A stretch of 64,000 nt of DNA from Streptomyces fildesensis (GTDB lineage Bacteria; Actinomycetota; Actinomycetes; Streptomycetales; Streptomycetaceae): positions 248,001 to 312,000 of the forward strand of contig NZ_JAAIKO010000002.1 of NCBI RefSeq assembly GCF_016107395.1. The letters run 5' to 3'. Position 1 is the first letter of the stretch; every line of letters begins with the position of its first letter. This document shows, piece after piece, positions 36,745-45,824 of this stretch. Made by a program: the position numbers and the translations under genes. The notes below the pieces were generated by a model. It was not told the origin of the DNA. It did not search any database and saw only the letters and a list, made by a program, of their open reading frames with translations.

Positions 36745-37701
36745 ATGACACGAAACGACTTCGCCCAGGCCCTGCGCATTCTCGCCCGTGACCAGCGGCA
36801 GGTGGTGACGGTCGGCCAGCTGTCCGGCATCGGGGTGTCGGAGGTGGCGCTGCGCAAGCGCTGCGGGCCGGGCGGCCCCTGGCAGCGGGTGCTGCCGAGG
36901 GTGGTGGTGCTGCGGCGGGGTGCGCTGTCCGCCTGGCAGCGCTGCCGGGCGGCCCTGGCCTACGCCGGGTACCCGGCGGCGCAGGCGCAGCTGACGGGGA
37001 TCGCGGCGCTGGCCCTGCACGGGATGCGCGAGGTCCTGGTGCCCGCCGAGGTGCGGGTGGTCGACGTCCTGGTGCCGGCCGGGCGCGCGCTCAGGACGCA
37101 CACCTGGGTGCGGGTCCACCACGCGCGCACCCTCCCCGGCCCCGAGCTGGTGGACGAGCTGCCCGTCGCGCCCCTGGTGCGCGCCGCGGGGGACGGCGTC
37201 CGGGCGTCGTGCGACCCGGACTGGGTGCGGGCCGTGCTCCGCGAGCTGGTGTGGGACCGCGGGGTCGATCCGGCGGAGCTGGCGGGCGAGCTGCGTACCG
37301 CGTCGCTGTCCCGCAAGCCCGGGATCGACGAGACGCTGCGGGAGCTGGCGCTTCCGGGACGGGTCCGCCGCCCGCTGGGCGGCCAGCTGCGTTCGCTCGT
37401 CGCGCTCTCGGGGTCGCGGCCACCGCTGTGGCGGCCCGAACTCCGCCTGGACGGTGTGTTCTTGGCGTCTCCGGACGCCTACTGGGCGCGCGAGGGGGTG
37501 GCTCTGGTGATCGGACCGGCGGCCGGCCCCAACCCGTTGGACACCTGCGGCCTGCGGATCGTCCGGGTGCCTCCGGAGGCCCTGACGGCGAGTCCGGCGC
37601 AGGTCGTGGCGGCACTGCGGGCGGCGCTCGGCTCCGGGCCGCACGGACCGCTGGACCGCGTCACCGTGCACCCGGATCACGGGTCGGTAAAGGGAATCTG
37701 A
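36745..37701 (+). CDS. AbiEi-like protein (antitoxin/transcription-repressor type)
   Basis: A 318-residue protein. The N-terminal 60 residues (RILARDQRQVVTVGQLSGIGVSEVALRKRCGPGGPWQRVLPRVVVLRRG) look like the winged-helix domain at the front of AbiEi-type proteins, the antitoxin side of type IV toxin-antitoxin systems. The rest, with ALAYAGYPAAQAQLTGIAALALHG, also fits large actinobacterial AbiEi-like proteins, with a possible nuclease-like fold at the end. No AbiEii nucleotidyltransferase is adjacent, so this is an orphan and may only be a regulator. The ATG at 36745 has a GGGGAGGGGG site just upstream. Confidence 0.55.
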   Translation: MTRNDFAQALRILARDQRQVVTVGQLSGIGVSEVALRKRCGPGGPWQRVLPRVVVLRRGALSAWQRCRAALAYAGYPAAQAQLTGIAALALHGMREVLVPAEVRVVDVLVPAGRALRTHTWVRVHHARTLPGPELVDELPVAPLVRAAGDGVRASCDPDWVRAVLRELVWDRGVDPAELAGELRTASLSRKPGIDETLRELALPGRVRRPLGGQLRSLVALSGSRPPLWRPELRLDGVFLASPDAYWAREGVALVIGPAAGPNPLDTCGLRIVRVPPEALTASPAQVVAALRAALGSGPHGPLDRVTVHPDHGSVKGI

Positions 37702-37767
37702 AACTCGGTCAGATGTTCCCCTGGCCGTCCTATCGTGTGCCAACTCGATGCGCCGGAAGGGCCCGCC

Positions 37768-38562
37768 GTGGACGGCATGTACGGAACGGTCAACGGATTC
37801 ACGTACGGCTGGATCACCCCCGTGGTGGCCTACGTCATGGCTTGCCTGGGAGCCGCTCTCGGACTGCGCTGCACGGTCCGGGCGCTCGTGATGGAGCGGT
37901 CCCGGCGGGCCGGCTGGCTCGCCCTGGGCGCGGTCTCCATCGGCTCGGGCATCTGGACGATGCACTTCATCGCCATGATGGGGTTCACCGTCGACCAGGT
38001 GGAGATCAACTACAACAAGTCGATCACCTTCCTGAGCCTCGGAGTGGCCATCGCGGTGGTCGGCGCCGGTGTCTTCCTGGTCGGGTTCTTCGGCCGCGGC
38101 GCACCGGTCCTGCTCGCCGCCGGCGCGGTCACCGGCGTCGGGGTGGCCGCCATGCACTACCTCGGCATGGCCGGGATGAAGCTGGACGCGGACCTCGCCT
38201 ACAACACCGGAACGGTGTACCTGTCGATCGGCATCGCGGTGGCGGCGGCCACCGCGGCACTGTGGGCCGCGGTGTCGGTCAAGGGCTTCGCCGCGAGCAT
38301 CGGGGCCAGCCTCATCATGGGCGTCGCGGTCACCGGCATGCATTACACGGGCATGGCCGCGCTCCGGGTGCATCTGCACGACTCGGGGATCGCCGGCGGC
38401 CTGGGCGGTGCCTCGCCCGCCGCGATCCTGGCGCCCGTCCTGATCGGCCCGGTGGTGTTCCTGTTCCTGGCCGGGGTGGTGGTGGCGCTGGACCCGCCCG
38501 GTGTCCAGCAGCCCCGCTACGAGCCGGTCCGTGAGCCCGCTCACGGCCGTCGCCCACGGTGA
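37768..38562 (+). CDS. MHYT-domain membrane sensor protein, stand-alone
   Basis: A 264-residue membrane protein with about seven hydrophobic helices and three MHYT-type motifs: MHFIAMMG, MHYLGMAG and MHYTGMAA. In other bacteria this domain is proposed to bind copper and sense oxygen, CO or NO, and is usually fused to GGDEF/EAL or kinase domains. Here there is no output domain, only a short C-terminal tail of about 25 residues (PGVQQPRYEPVREPAHGRRPR). The GTG at 37768 is 6 nt after GGAAGGG. uvrB follows 39 bp downstream. Confidence 0.9.
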   Translation: MDGMYGTVNGFTYGWITPVVAYVMACLGAALGLRCTVRALVMERSRRAGWLALGAVSIGSGIWTMHFIAMMGFTVDQVEINYNKSITFLSLGVAIAVVGAGVFLVGFFGRGAPVLLAAGAVTGVGVAAMHYLGMAGMKLDADLAYNTGTVYLSIGIAVAAATAALWAAVSVKGFAASIGASLIMGVAVTGMHYTGMAALRVHLHDSGIAGGLGGASPAAILAPVLIGPVVFLFLAGVVVALDPPGVQQPRYEPVREPAHGRRPR

Positions 38563-38601
38563 TCCCCGCGGTTTGTCAGTGCTGGGCCGTACGGTGGTTC
38601 C

Positions 38602-40698
38602 ATGCGGCCCGTATCAGACATCGAACGTACTGTGGCGCCCTTCGAGGTCGTCAGCCCCTTCCAGCCCAGTGGTGACCAGCCGGCCGCCATCGAGGAGCTG
38701 GAGCGGCGTATCCGCGCAGGTGAGAAGGATGTCGTCCTCCTCGGCGCGACCGGCACCGGAAAGTCGGCGACCACGGCGTGGATGATCGAACGGCTCCAGC
38801 GCCCGACGCTCGTCATGGCGCCCAACAAGACCCTCGCGGCGCAGCTCGCGAACGAGTTCCGCGAGCTGCTGCCGAACAACGCCGTCGAGTACTTCGTGTC
38901 GTACTACGACTACTACCAGCCCGAGGCGTACGTCCCCCAGACGGACACCTACATCGAGAAGGACTCCTCGATCAACGAGGAGGTCGAGCGGCTCCGCCAC
39001 TCCACCACCAATTCCCTGCTGACCCGCCGCGACGTCGTTGTCGTCGCGTCGGTCTCCTGCATCTACGGCCTGGGCACCCCGCAGGAGTACGTCGACCGCA
39101 TGGTGCGGCTCCGGGTCGGTGACACGATTGACCGCGACAAGCTGCTGCGCAAGTTCGTGGACATCCAGTACACCCGCAACGACCTGGCGTTCCAGCGGGG
39201 CACCTTCCGGGTCCGGGGCGACACCATCGAGATCTTCCCGGTCTACGAGGAGCTCGCCGTCCGCATCGAGATGTTCGGTGACGAGATCGAGGCGATGTCC
39301 ACCCTCCACCCGCTCACCGGCGAGGTGATCAGCGACGACCGGGAGATGTACGTGTTCCCGGCGACCCACTACGTCGCGGGACCGGAACGTATGGAGCGCG
39401 CCGTCGCGGGGATCGAGAAGGAGCTGGAGACGACCCTCGCGACGATGGAGAAGCAGGGCAAGCTGCTGGAGGCCCAGCGGCTGCGCATGCGGACCACGTA
39501 CGACATCGAGATGATGCGGCAGATCGGCAGCTGCTCCGGCATCGAGAACTATTCACGGCACATGGACGGCCGTGAGGCGGGCACCGCCCCGAACACGCTC
39601 ATCGACTACTTCCCGGAGGACTTCCTCCTGGTCATCGACGAGTCACATGTCACCGTGCCGCAGATCGGCGCCATGTACGAGGGTGACGCCTCCCGTAAGC
39701 GCACCCTGGTCGACCACGGCTTCCGGCTGCCGTCCGCGATGGACAACCGCCCGCTGAAGTGGGAGGAGTTCCTGGAGCGCATCGGCCAGACCGTCTACCT
39801 GTCGGCGACGCCCGGCAAGTACGAGCTGTCGCGCGGCGACGGCGCGGTCGAGCAGATCATCCGCCCGACCGGGCTGGTCGACCCGCAGGTCATCGTCAAG
39901 CCCACCGAGGGGCAGATCGACGACCTGGTGCACGAGATCCGGCTGCGCACCGAGCGGAACGAGCGGGTGCTGGTCACCACCCTCACCAAGAAGATGTCCG
40001 AGGACCTCACCGACTACATGCTGGAACTCGGCATCCAGGTGCGGTACTTGCACAGCGACATCGACACGCTGCGCCGGATGGAGCTGCTGAGCGAGCTGCG
40101 GGCCGGCGAGTACGACGTACTGATCGGCATCAACCTGCTCCGTGAGGGCCTGGACCTCCCCGAGGTGTCGCTGGTGGCGATCCTGGACGCGGACAAGCAG
40201 GGCTTCCTGCGCTCGGGCACCTCCCTGATCCAGACCATCGGCCGTGCGGCCCGTAACGTGTCCGGCGAGGTCCACATGTACGCCGACACGATCACCCCCG
40301 CGATGGCGCAGGCCATCGACGAGACCAACCGGCGCCGTGAGAAGCAGGTCACCTACAACACCGAACACGGCATCGACCCGCAGCCGCTCCGCAAGAAGAT
40401 CGCGGGCATTCTCGACTCGTTCGCCCGCGAGGACGCGGACACCGAGGAGCTGCTGGGCTCCGGCAGGCAGCGCTCGCGCGGCAAGGCCCCGGTGCCGGGA
40501 CTGTCGTCCAAGGCGGGCGGCAAGCGGGTGGCCCAGAGCCTGCCCGCCGAGGAGTTGGCGGACCTGATCGCCGAGCTCACCGCGCAGATGCACGCCGCGG
40601 CGGCCGAGCTGAAGTTCGAGATCGCGGGCCGACTCCGCGACGAGCTGGGCGACTTGAAGAAGGAGCTGCGGCAGATGCGCGAGGCCGGTATCGCCTAG
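38602..40698 (+). CDS. uvrB: Excinuclease ABC subunit B
   Basis: A 698-residue DNA-damage verification helicase of nucleotide excision repair. Motif I is [10 protein letters not shown], the beta-hairpin contains [27 protein letters not shown], motif II is IDESHVT, motif [11 protein letters not shown], and the C-terminal UVR motif ([40 protein letters not shown]) recruits UvrC. All domains are present. The TAG stop at 40696-40698 lies within the left arm of a palindromic repeat element, so the last residues may have been altered by its insertion. Confidence 0.97.
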   Translation: MRPVSDIERTVAPFEVVSPFQPSGDQPAAIEELERRIRAGEKDVVLLGATGTGKSATTAWMIERLQRPTLVMAPNKTLAAQLANEFRELLPNNAVEYFVSYYDYYQPEAYVPQTDTYIEKDSSINEEVERLRHSTTNSLLTRRDVVVVASVSCIYGLGTPQEYVDRMVRLRVGDTIDRDKLLRKFVDIQYTRNDLAFQRGTFRVRGDTIEIFPVYEELAVRIEMFGDEIEAMSTLHPLTGEVISDDREMYVFPATHYVAGPERMERAVAGIEKELETTLATMEKQGKLLEAQRLRMRTTYDIEMMRQIGSCSGIENYSRHMDGREAGTAPNTLIDYFPEDFLLVIDESHVTVPQIGAMYEGDASRKRTLVDHGFRLPSAMDNRPLKWEEFLERIGQTVYLSATPGKYELSRGDGAVEQIIRPTGLVDPQVIVKPTEGQIDDLVHEIRLRTERNERVLVTTLTKKMSEDLTDYMLELGIQVRYLHSDIDTLRRMELLSELRAGEYDVLIGINLLREGLDLPEVSLVAILDADKQGFLRSGTSLIQTIGRAARNVSGEVHMYADTITPAMAQAIDETNRRREKQVTYNTEHGIDPQPLRKKIAGILDSFAREDADTEELLGSGRQRSRGKAPVPGLSSKAGGKRVAQSLPAEELADLIAELTAQMHAAAAELKFEIAGRLRDELGDLKKELRQMREAGIA

Positions 40699-40878
40699 GG
40701 CGTGTTGCGAAAGTAGCGCCGTTCGCCCGGAGGGCGTGGCCCACGGCGTCTGGTGCGTGCGCTCGCAAGGCGGAGGGTCGTCCTCGTACTGGACCGTACG
40801 TGGACGAGCCCGACAACGCAGCGAGGGCGCGTGCCAGGCGTCGTGGGCCAGGCGGGACTTTCGCAACACGCCCTAGGC
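40693..40878. mobile_element. 186-bp palindromic MITE-like element at the uvrB 3' end
   Basis: The ends are perfect 22-bp inverted repeats (40693-40714 and 40857-40878), each with CTAG at 40695-40698 and 40873-40876. Inside, GCCCACG(G/A)CG and further blocks also pair, down to a centre GTAC-TGGACC-GTAC, so the whole element can fold into a hairpin with arms of about 80 bp. The left arm carries one extra stretch of about 18 nt that is itself a small CGCCC/GGGCG hairpin. It has no gene. This is the form of a non-autonomous transposable element; no cognate transposase is in the window. Confidence 0.7.
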
Positions 40879-40992
40879 CCGATCCGCCGGACAGACCCTG
40901 CCCTGGGGTGAACCGAGGTGCGCTGTCCCGGCGTCTTGTTAGGGTGCGGGGCAACCGCACACAGTCCGGTGACGGGTGAGAGGGGACAGCGC

Positions 40993-41571
40993 GTGACGGT
41001 CAACATGACCAAGGGCCAGCAGATCAGCCTTACCAAGTCCGACGGGGGGACGCTGACGGCCGTTCGGATGGGGCTCGGCTGGCAGGCCGCGCCCCGCCGC
41101 GGACTGTTCGGCAGCCGCACCCGGGAGATCGACCTCGACGCCTCGGCGGTGCTCTTCGCCGACAAGCAGCCGGTGGACGTGGTGTTCTTCCGGCACCTGG
41201 TCAGCGACGACGGTTCCGTCCGGCACACCGGCGACAACGTGGTCGGCGGCGCCGGCCAGGGTGGCGACGACGAGTCGATCCTGGTGGACCTGCAGCGGGT
41301 GCCGGTCCACATCGACCAGATCGTCTTCACGGTGAACTCGTTCACCGGGCAGACCTTCGCCGAGGTACAGAACGCGTTCTGCCGTCTCGTCGACGAGACC
41401 AACGGCCAGGAGCTGGCCCGCTACACCCTGACCGGCGGCGGGCAGTACACCGCGCAGATCATGGCGAAGGTGCAGCGCGCGGGCAGCGGCTGGTCGATGA
41501 CCGCCATCGGTACGCCGGCCGCCGGCCGTACGTTCCAGGACCTGATGCCGTCGATCCTGCCGGCGCTCTGA
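40993..41571 (+). CDS. TerD-family stress protein
   Basis: A 192-residue cytoplasmic protein of the TerD/TerZ family, beta-sandwich proteins that bind calcium and are linked to tellurite resistance and general stress. Characteristic parts are TKGQQISLTKSDGGTLTAVRMGLGW, the acidic REIDLDASAVLFAD, HTGDNVVGGAGQGGDDESILVDL and VNSFTGQTFAEVQNAFCRLVDE. The GTG at 40993 follows GAGAGGGG. It heads a group with a TerD-fusion protein and TerC, so the three genes likely belong to one stress or tellurium-type module. Confidence 0.93.
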   Translation: MTVNMTKGQQISLTKSDGGTLTAVRMGLGWQAAPRRGLFGSRTREIDLDASAVLFADKQPVDVVFFRHLVSDDGSVRHTGDNVVGGAGQGGDDESILVDLQRVPVHIDQIVFTVNSFTGQTFAEVQNAFCRLVDETNGQELARYTLTGGGQYTAQIMAKVQRAGSGWSMTAIGTPAAGRTFQDLMPSILPAL

Positions 41572-41585
41572 CTCCACAGGCGCAC

Positions 41586-41626
41586 AGCACCACGGATCAA
41601 CAGCACCACGGATCAACAGCACCACG
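41586..41626. repeat. Tandem 16-bp direct repeat (about 2.5 copies)
   Basis: AGCACCACGGATCAAC occurs at 41586-41601 and 41602-41617, with a truncated third copy from 41618. It lies in the 125-bp gap between the two TerD-type genes. Confidence 0.8.
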
Positions 41627-41696
41627 AGAACACCAGCACCACACGCACGAAAGCTGCACACGCACGACGCGTACAACACCAATGGGGGGTGGCGGC

Positions 41697-43532
41697 ATGG
41701 CCGCCGAGCTGGTCCGGGGACAGAATCATCCGCTCCCGGCCGGGCCCGAGGGCGCCGGCCGTCTGGAGATCCGGGTGACGGCGGGCACGCCGGTGGTGGC
41801 CGTGGCCACCCTTGGTGACGAGCACGGGCGGGTGAGCGGCACGGAGTGGATCGCCCACCCCGGGTCGCCGCACCTCCCCGGCCTCGAAGTGTCCCAGCAG
41901 GCCGCCGCCTCCCACCGGCTCGCGGTGGACCTGGGCGCCCTCTCCGAGGACGTCCACCGGGTCCATGTGCTGCTCGCACTCCCCACCGCGGCCGGTGTTC
42001 CGGCCTCCTTCGGCGTGGTGGCCGCTCCGCATGTCGCGGTCACCACGCTGGACGGGGCCGAGGTCGCGGGATTCACCATCACCGGGCTCGGCCCGGAGAC
42101 CGCGGTCGTCGCCGTCGAGCTCTACCGCAGGCAGGGCGCGTGGAAGGTCCGCGCGGTCGGCCAGGGGTACGCGGGCGGCCTGGCGGCCATGCTCCTCGAC
42201 CAGGGAGTTCCGGAGGCGGCCGGGCTCGCCGCGGGCATCCATGACGCGGTGGCGAAGGGGCTGGCCCGCTCGGTCGCCCCGCCGCCCCGGCCGCAGTCCG
42301 GATCCCCGGCGTCGTCGTCCGCGACGGCGACCGCCGGCGGCCCGATCAGCTATCAGCACCCCCGGCGGCACACCGCCCCGCAGGCCCCGGACCTGCCGCC
42401 CGGCCGGCCGGCGGACGCCGCGCCCCCGCAGGGCGCCCCGCAGCCCGTCGCCGGTGACGCCAGCGGCTGGACGATGGAGGAGCGGCTCTACAACCAGGTC
42501 TGGGGCATGTTCGAGGACCTGGCCCGCACCGCCGCCGCCTACCGCAGCGCCGTCGACTTCGCCGAGTCCCGGCTGGACCAGGAACTGGACCGGCTGCTGG
42601 CCGACCCGCGCACCCGCGTCGGCCCGGCCGCCGACGCCGCCCGGGACCAGGCCCGCGCCAAACAGGCCGACCTCATGGACCAGGCCCGTGCCGTCCTCGA
42701 CCGCGACCTGGCGCAGCTGCGCGCCGAGTCCGAGGTCGTCGAACCGGCGCTGCCGCCGCCGTACGCCGGCTGGGAGAGCCCGGTCTGGCACGGCTACACG
42801 GTGCCGATGGAGGTGCCGATGGCCGCCAGGCTCGGCAACCTGCATCTGCCCGAGACCCCCGAACTGCGGATCCCGCTGCTGGTCAGACTGCCGCTGGAGC
42901 GCGGTCTGTGGATCGACAGCTCCCAGGACCGGCGGCTGGCCATGGAGATCGCGGTCACCATCGCGGCCCGGCTGCTCGCCTCGTACCCGGTCGGGGACTT
43001 CTCGGTGCACGTCATCGACCCGGCCGGCACCGGCAGCGCCGCACTCACCCCGCTGACCGAGTCGGGCACCCTGCGGGTGCCGCCCGCCGCCGGTGCGGCC
43101 GGAGTGGCGGCGCTGATCGGCAGGATGACCGAGCGGGTGGACCTGGTGCAGATGGCGATGCGGGCCGGCGCCCCGGACTCGCTGCCGGTGGACCTGGACA
43201 CCGCCGAGCAGCTGCTGATCGTCAACGACTTCCCGTACGGCTTCGACGACCGCACCGTCAACCAGCTGCGCTACCTCGCCGACGAGGGGCCCTCGGTCGG
43301 CGTGCACCTGCTGATGGTGGCCGACCGGGACGACGCACGGGCGTACGGCCCGGTCCTCGACCCGCTGTGGCGCTCCCTGATGCGGCTCACCCCGACCCCC
43401 GAGGACCACCTCGCGGACCCCTGGGTCGGCCACGCCTGGACCTATGAGCCGCTGCTCGTACCTCCGGGTAGTCATGTGGTGCCCCAGGTCCTCCGTCAGG
43501 TCGCGGCTGCTCGGCAGGCGTATGGCCGCTGA
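41697..43532 (+). CDS. TerD-like domain fused to a degenerate FtsK/EccC-like ATPase domain
   Basis: A 611-residue protein in three parts. Residues 1-170 are TerD-like (MAAELVRGQNHPLP, AVDLGALSEDVHRVHVLLALP, VVAVELYRRQGAWKVRAVGQGYAGGLAAMLLDQG). Residues about 190-370 are a Pro/Ala linker and a helical, probably coiled-coil segment. Residues about 370-611 resemble the FtsK-type RecA fold, but the expected Walker A site reads GLWIDSSQDRRLA with no Gly-Lys-Ser, while a Walker B-like strand, QLLIVNDF, survives. ATP hydrolysis is therefore unlikely. The ATG at 41697 follows a GGGGGG run. Function unknown. Confidence 0.65.
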   Translation: MAAELVRGQNHPLPAGPEGAGRLEIRVTAGTPVVAVATLGDEHGRVSGTEWIAHPGSPHLPGLEVSQQAAASHRLAVDLGALSEDVHRVHVLLALPTAAGVPASFGVVAAPHVAVTTLDGAEVAGFTITGLGPETAVVAVELYRRQGAWKVRAVGQGYAGGLAAMLLDQGVPEAAGLAAGIHDAVAKGLARSVAPPPRPQSGSPASSSATATAGGPISYQHPRRHTAPQAPDLPPGRPADAAPPQGAPQPVAGDASGWTMEERLYNQVWGMFEDLARTAAAYRSAVDFAESRLDQELDRLLADPRTRVGPAADAARDQARAKQADLMDQARAVLDRDLAQLRAESEVVEPALPPPYAGWESPVWHGYTVPMEVPMAARLGNLHLPETPELRIPLLVRLPLERGLWIDSSQDRRLAMEIAVTIAARLLASYPVGDFSVHVIDPAGTGSAALTPLTESGTLRVPPAAGAAGVAALIGRMTERVDLVQMAMRAGAPDSLPVDLDTAEQLLIVNDFPYGFDDRTVNQLRYLADEGPSVGVHLLMVADRDDARAYGPVLDPLWRSLMRLTPTPEDHLADPWVGHAWTYEPLLVPPGSHVVPQVLRQVAAARQAYGR

Positions 43533-43613
43533 CCTGGGATTTTGACCGTACCTTTGCCTTCTCTTGGGCATTCCGGTACCGTTTACTGTTCGTAGTGAAC
43601 TACCGGAGGCGCA

Positions 43614-44603
43614 GTGGATGTTTCCTTGACCATGTGGGCACTGACCATCGCGGGTCTGTGTGCCTTGATCGCCGTCGACTTCCTCATCGGACGCAAGCCG
43701 CACGACGTCACCATCAAGGAAGCGGGCATCTGGACGGTCGTCTGGATCGTCCTCGCCGCCCTGTTCGGGCTCGGCCTGGCACTCTTCGCGGGCGGTCAGC
43801 CCGCGGGTGAGTTCTTCGCGGGGTTCATCACCGAGAAGTCGCTGAGCGTCGACAACCTCTTCGTCTTCGTCCTGATCATGTCGAAGTTCGCGGTGCCGAC
43901 GAAGTACCAGCAGCGGGTGCTACTCGTCGGCGTCCTGATAGCGCTGGTGCTGCGCGCGGTCTTCATCGCCGGCGGCGCCGCGATCATCGCCAACTTCTCC
44001 TGGGTCTTCTACATCTTCGGCGCGTTCCTGATCTGGACCGCCTGGAAGCTCATCAAGGAGGCGCTGGCCGATCCCGAGGAGGAGGAGTTCGAGGAGAACA
44101 AGCTCCTCAAGCTCGTCGAGAAGCGCGTCCCGTCGACCGACAAGTACCACGGCACGAAGCTGTTCATCGTCGAGAACGGCAAGCGCCTGATGACGCCGAT
44201 GCTCGTCGTCATGCTGGCGATCGGCACCACGGACGTCCTGTTCGCGCTCGACTCCATCCCGGCGATCTTCGGCCTCACGCAGGACCCGTACATCGTCTTC
44301 ACCGCCAACGCCTTCGCGCTGATGGGTCTGCGCCAGCTGTACTTCCTGATCGGCGGTCTGCTCAAGAAGCTGGTCCACCTCTCGTACGGCCTGTCGGTCA
44401 TCCTCGGCTTCATCGGCGTGAAGCTCGTCCTGCACGCGATGCACGAGTCCGGGGTGAACGTCCCGGAGATCTCCATCCCCGTCTCGCTCGGCGTCATCGT
44501 GGCCGTGCTCGCGGTCACCACCGTCACCAGCCTGTTCGCCTCCAAGAAGCAGGCGGCGGCCGAGGCGGCCGAAGCGGCCGAGAAGAACAGCATCGACGCG
44601 TAA
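43614..44603 (+). CDS. terC: TerC-family integral membrane protein
   Basis: A 329-residue membrane protein with about nine helices. TerC-family landmarks are GIWTVVWIVLAALFGLGLALF, the acidic membrane motif SLSVDNLFVFVLIMSKF, TDVLFALDSIPAIFGLTQDPYIVFTANAFALMGLRQLYFL and LVHLSYGLSVILGFIGVKL. Relatives act in tellurite resistance and in manganese export during protein secretion. The GTG at 43614 follows CCGGAGG. The 81-bp gap from the TerD fusion gene leaves room for its own promoter, though one block of expression is possible. Confidence 0.95.
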   Translation: MDVSLTMWALTIAGLCALIAVDFLIGRKPHDVTIKEAGIWTVVWIVLAALFGLGLALFAGGQPAGEFFAGFITEKSLSVDNLFVFVLIMSKFAVPTKYQQRVLLVGVLIALVLRAVFIAGGAAIIANFSWVFYIFGAFLIWTAWKLIKEALADPEEEEFEENKLLKLVEKRVPSTDKYHGTKLFIVENGKRLMTPMLVVMLAIGTTDVLFALDSIPAIFGLTQDPYIVFTANAFALMGLRQLYFLIGGLLKKLVHLSYGLSVILGFIGVKLVLHAMHESGVNVPEISIPVSLGVIVAVLAVTTVTSLFASKKQAAAEAAEAAEKNSIDA

Positions 44604-44638
44604 CGCGTAACGCGCGACGGTCCGCGATCGGCCGTGAT

Positions 44639-44674
44639 GGGCAGGGCCCGGCAGCGACATGCCGGGCCCTGCCC
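44639..44674 (+). terminator. Strong terminator after terC
   Basis: A perfect 15-bp stem (44639-44653 with 44660-44674) around a GCGACA loop, 35 bp after the terC stop. Confidence 0.88.
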
Positions 44675-44742
44675 ACGTCCGTCCACCCCGGCAGGTCTAG
44701 CGTTGGCCGCCGGGACCGGACGGATGCGAGGACGAGGACGAC

Positions 44743-45741
44743 ATGGCTGCTGCGCTCAGCACCACGGCGGCGGCTCTGCCGGAACTGACGGTGCCCACAT
44801 TCCTGGGCGCCTGGCAGCTGGACGGTGTGGCGCTCGCCGCCGTGGTCCTGCTGGGCGGGCTCTACGTGGCGGGCGTACGGCGGCACCGTCGCGCCGGCGG
44901 CCGCTGGCCGATCGCGCGGACCACGGCGTTCCTCGTGCTCGGCCTGGGCGCGATCGTGGTCGCCACGATGTCCGGCCTGGCCGCCTACGGCCGGGTGCTG
45001 TTCTGGCCCGCCGCCGTGCAGAACATCGTGCTGGACCTGATCGCCCCCCTGGGCCTGGCCCTCGGCGACCCGCTGGCCCTGGCGACCCCGGACGGCCCGC
45101 TGCACGGCGTACTGACCGGCCGCGTGGTGCGCCTGCTGACGTACCCGCTGGTCAGCTCGGCGGCGGTGCTCGGCTCCGAGCTGACGATCTACTTCACGCC
45201 CTACTTCGAGACGGCGCTGCGCCATGACGCCGTCCTCCAACTGATGCATCTCCAACTGCTGCTGACCGGCTGCCTGTTCGTCCTGCCGATGCTCACCCAC
45301 CAGGAACTGCTGCCCCGCTGGTGCACCCACCCGGTACGGGCCGCCCTGGTCTTCCTCGACGGCCTCTTCGACTCGCTCCCCGGCATCGTCGTCATGACCA
45401 GCGGCACCCTGGTCGCCGGCCACTGGTACGCGGCCCAGCCCCGCACCTGGGGCCCGACCCCCAAGCAGGACCAGCTGATCGGCGGCGGCCTGATGCTCAC
45501 CCTCGCCGAACTGGTCGGACTGCCCTTCCTGATCGCGGTCTTCGCCCAGTGGTGGCGCACGGACCGCGCGAAAACCGCCGAACTGGACGCCCGCCTGGAC
45601 CACGAACTCCTCCCGGCGGCCACGGCCTCAGGCGCGTCGGCGTCGGCCCACGAGCCCGCCGCCGCCGTCCCGGAAATGACCCGCCCGTGGTGGGAGACGG
45701 ACTCGGGCGAGGTGGGCCAACGAATGAGGCGCCGCTCGTAG
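44743..45741 (+). CDS. ctaG: CtaG-family cytochrome c oxidase assembly protein
   Basis: A 332-residue membrane protein with about seven helices of the caa3_CtaG family, which supports assembly of the CuA/CuB-containing cytochrome oxidase. Family marks are the conserved membrane histidines and the blocks VQNIVLDLIAPLGLALGDPLALA, QLMHLQLLLTGCLFVLPML and ALVFLDGLFDSLPGIVVM. The C-terminal 70 residues are hydrophilic and probably cytoplasmic. The ATG at 44743 follows GAGGACGAGGACG. No oxidase genes are nearby. Confidence 0.92.
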   Translation: MAAALSTTAAALPELTVPTFLGAWQLDGVALAAVVLLGGLYVAGVRRHRRAGGRWPIARTTAFLVLGLGAIVVATMSGLAAYGRVLFWPAAVQNIVLDLIAPLGLALGDPLALATPDGPLHGVLTGRVVRLLTYPLVSSAAVLGSELTIYFTPYFETALRHDAVLQLMHLQLLLTGCLFVLPMLTHQELLPRWCTHPVRAALVFLDGLFDSLPGIVVMTSGTLVAGHWYAAQPRTWGPTPKQDQLIGGGLMLTLAELVGLPFLIAVFAQWWRTDRAKTAELDARLDHELLPAATASGASASAHEPAAAVPEMTRPWWETDSGEVGQRMRRRS

Positions 45742-45749
45742 GGCCTGTC

Positions 45750-45781
45750 CGATCCGACGCGGCTCACTGCCGCGCGGATCG
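45750..45781. terminator. Hairpin between convergent ctaG and lipoprotein genes
   Basis: CGATCC (45750-45755) pairs with GGATCG (45776-45781), and CGCGG (45758-45762) with CCGCG (45770-45774), with an internal bulge and a 7-nt loop. Confidence 0.5.
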
Positions 45782-45824
45782 CGTCACCAAGATCCATGCC
45801 ACGGCACCAGCTCGTGGCCAGCGG

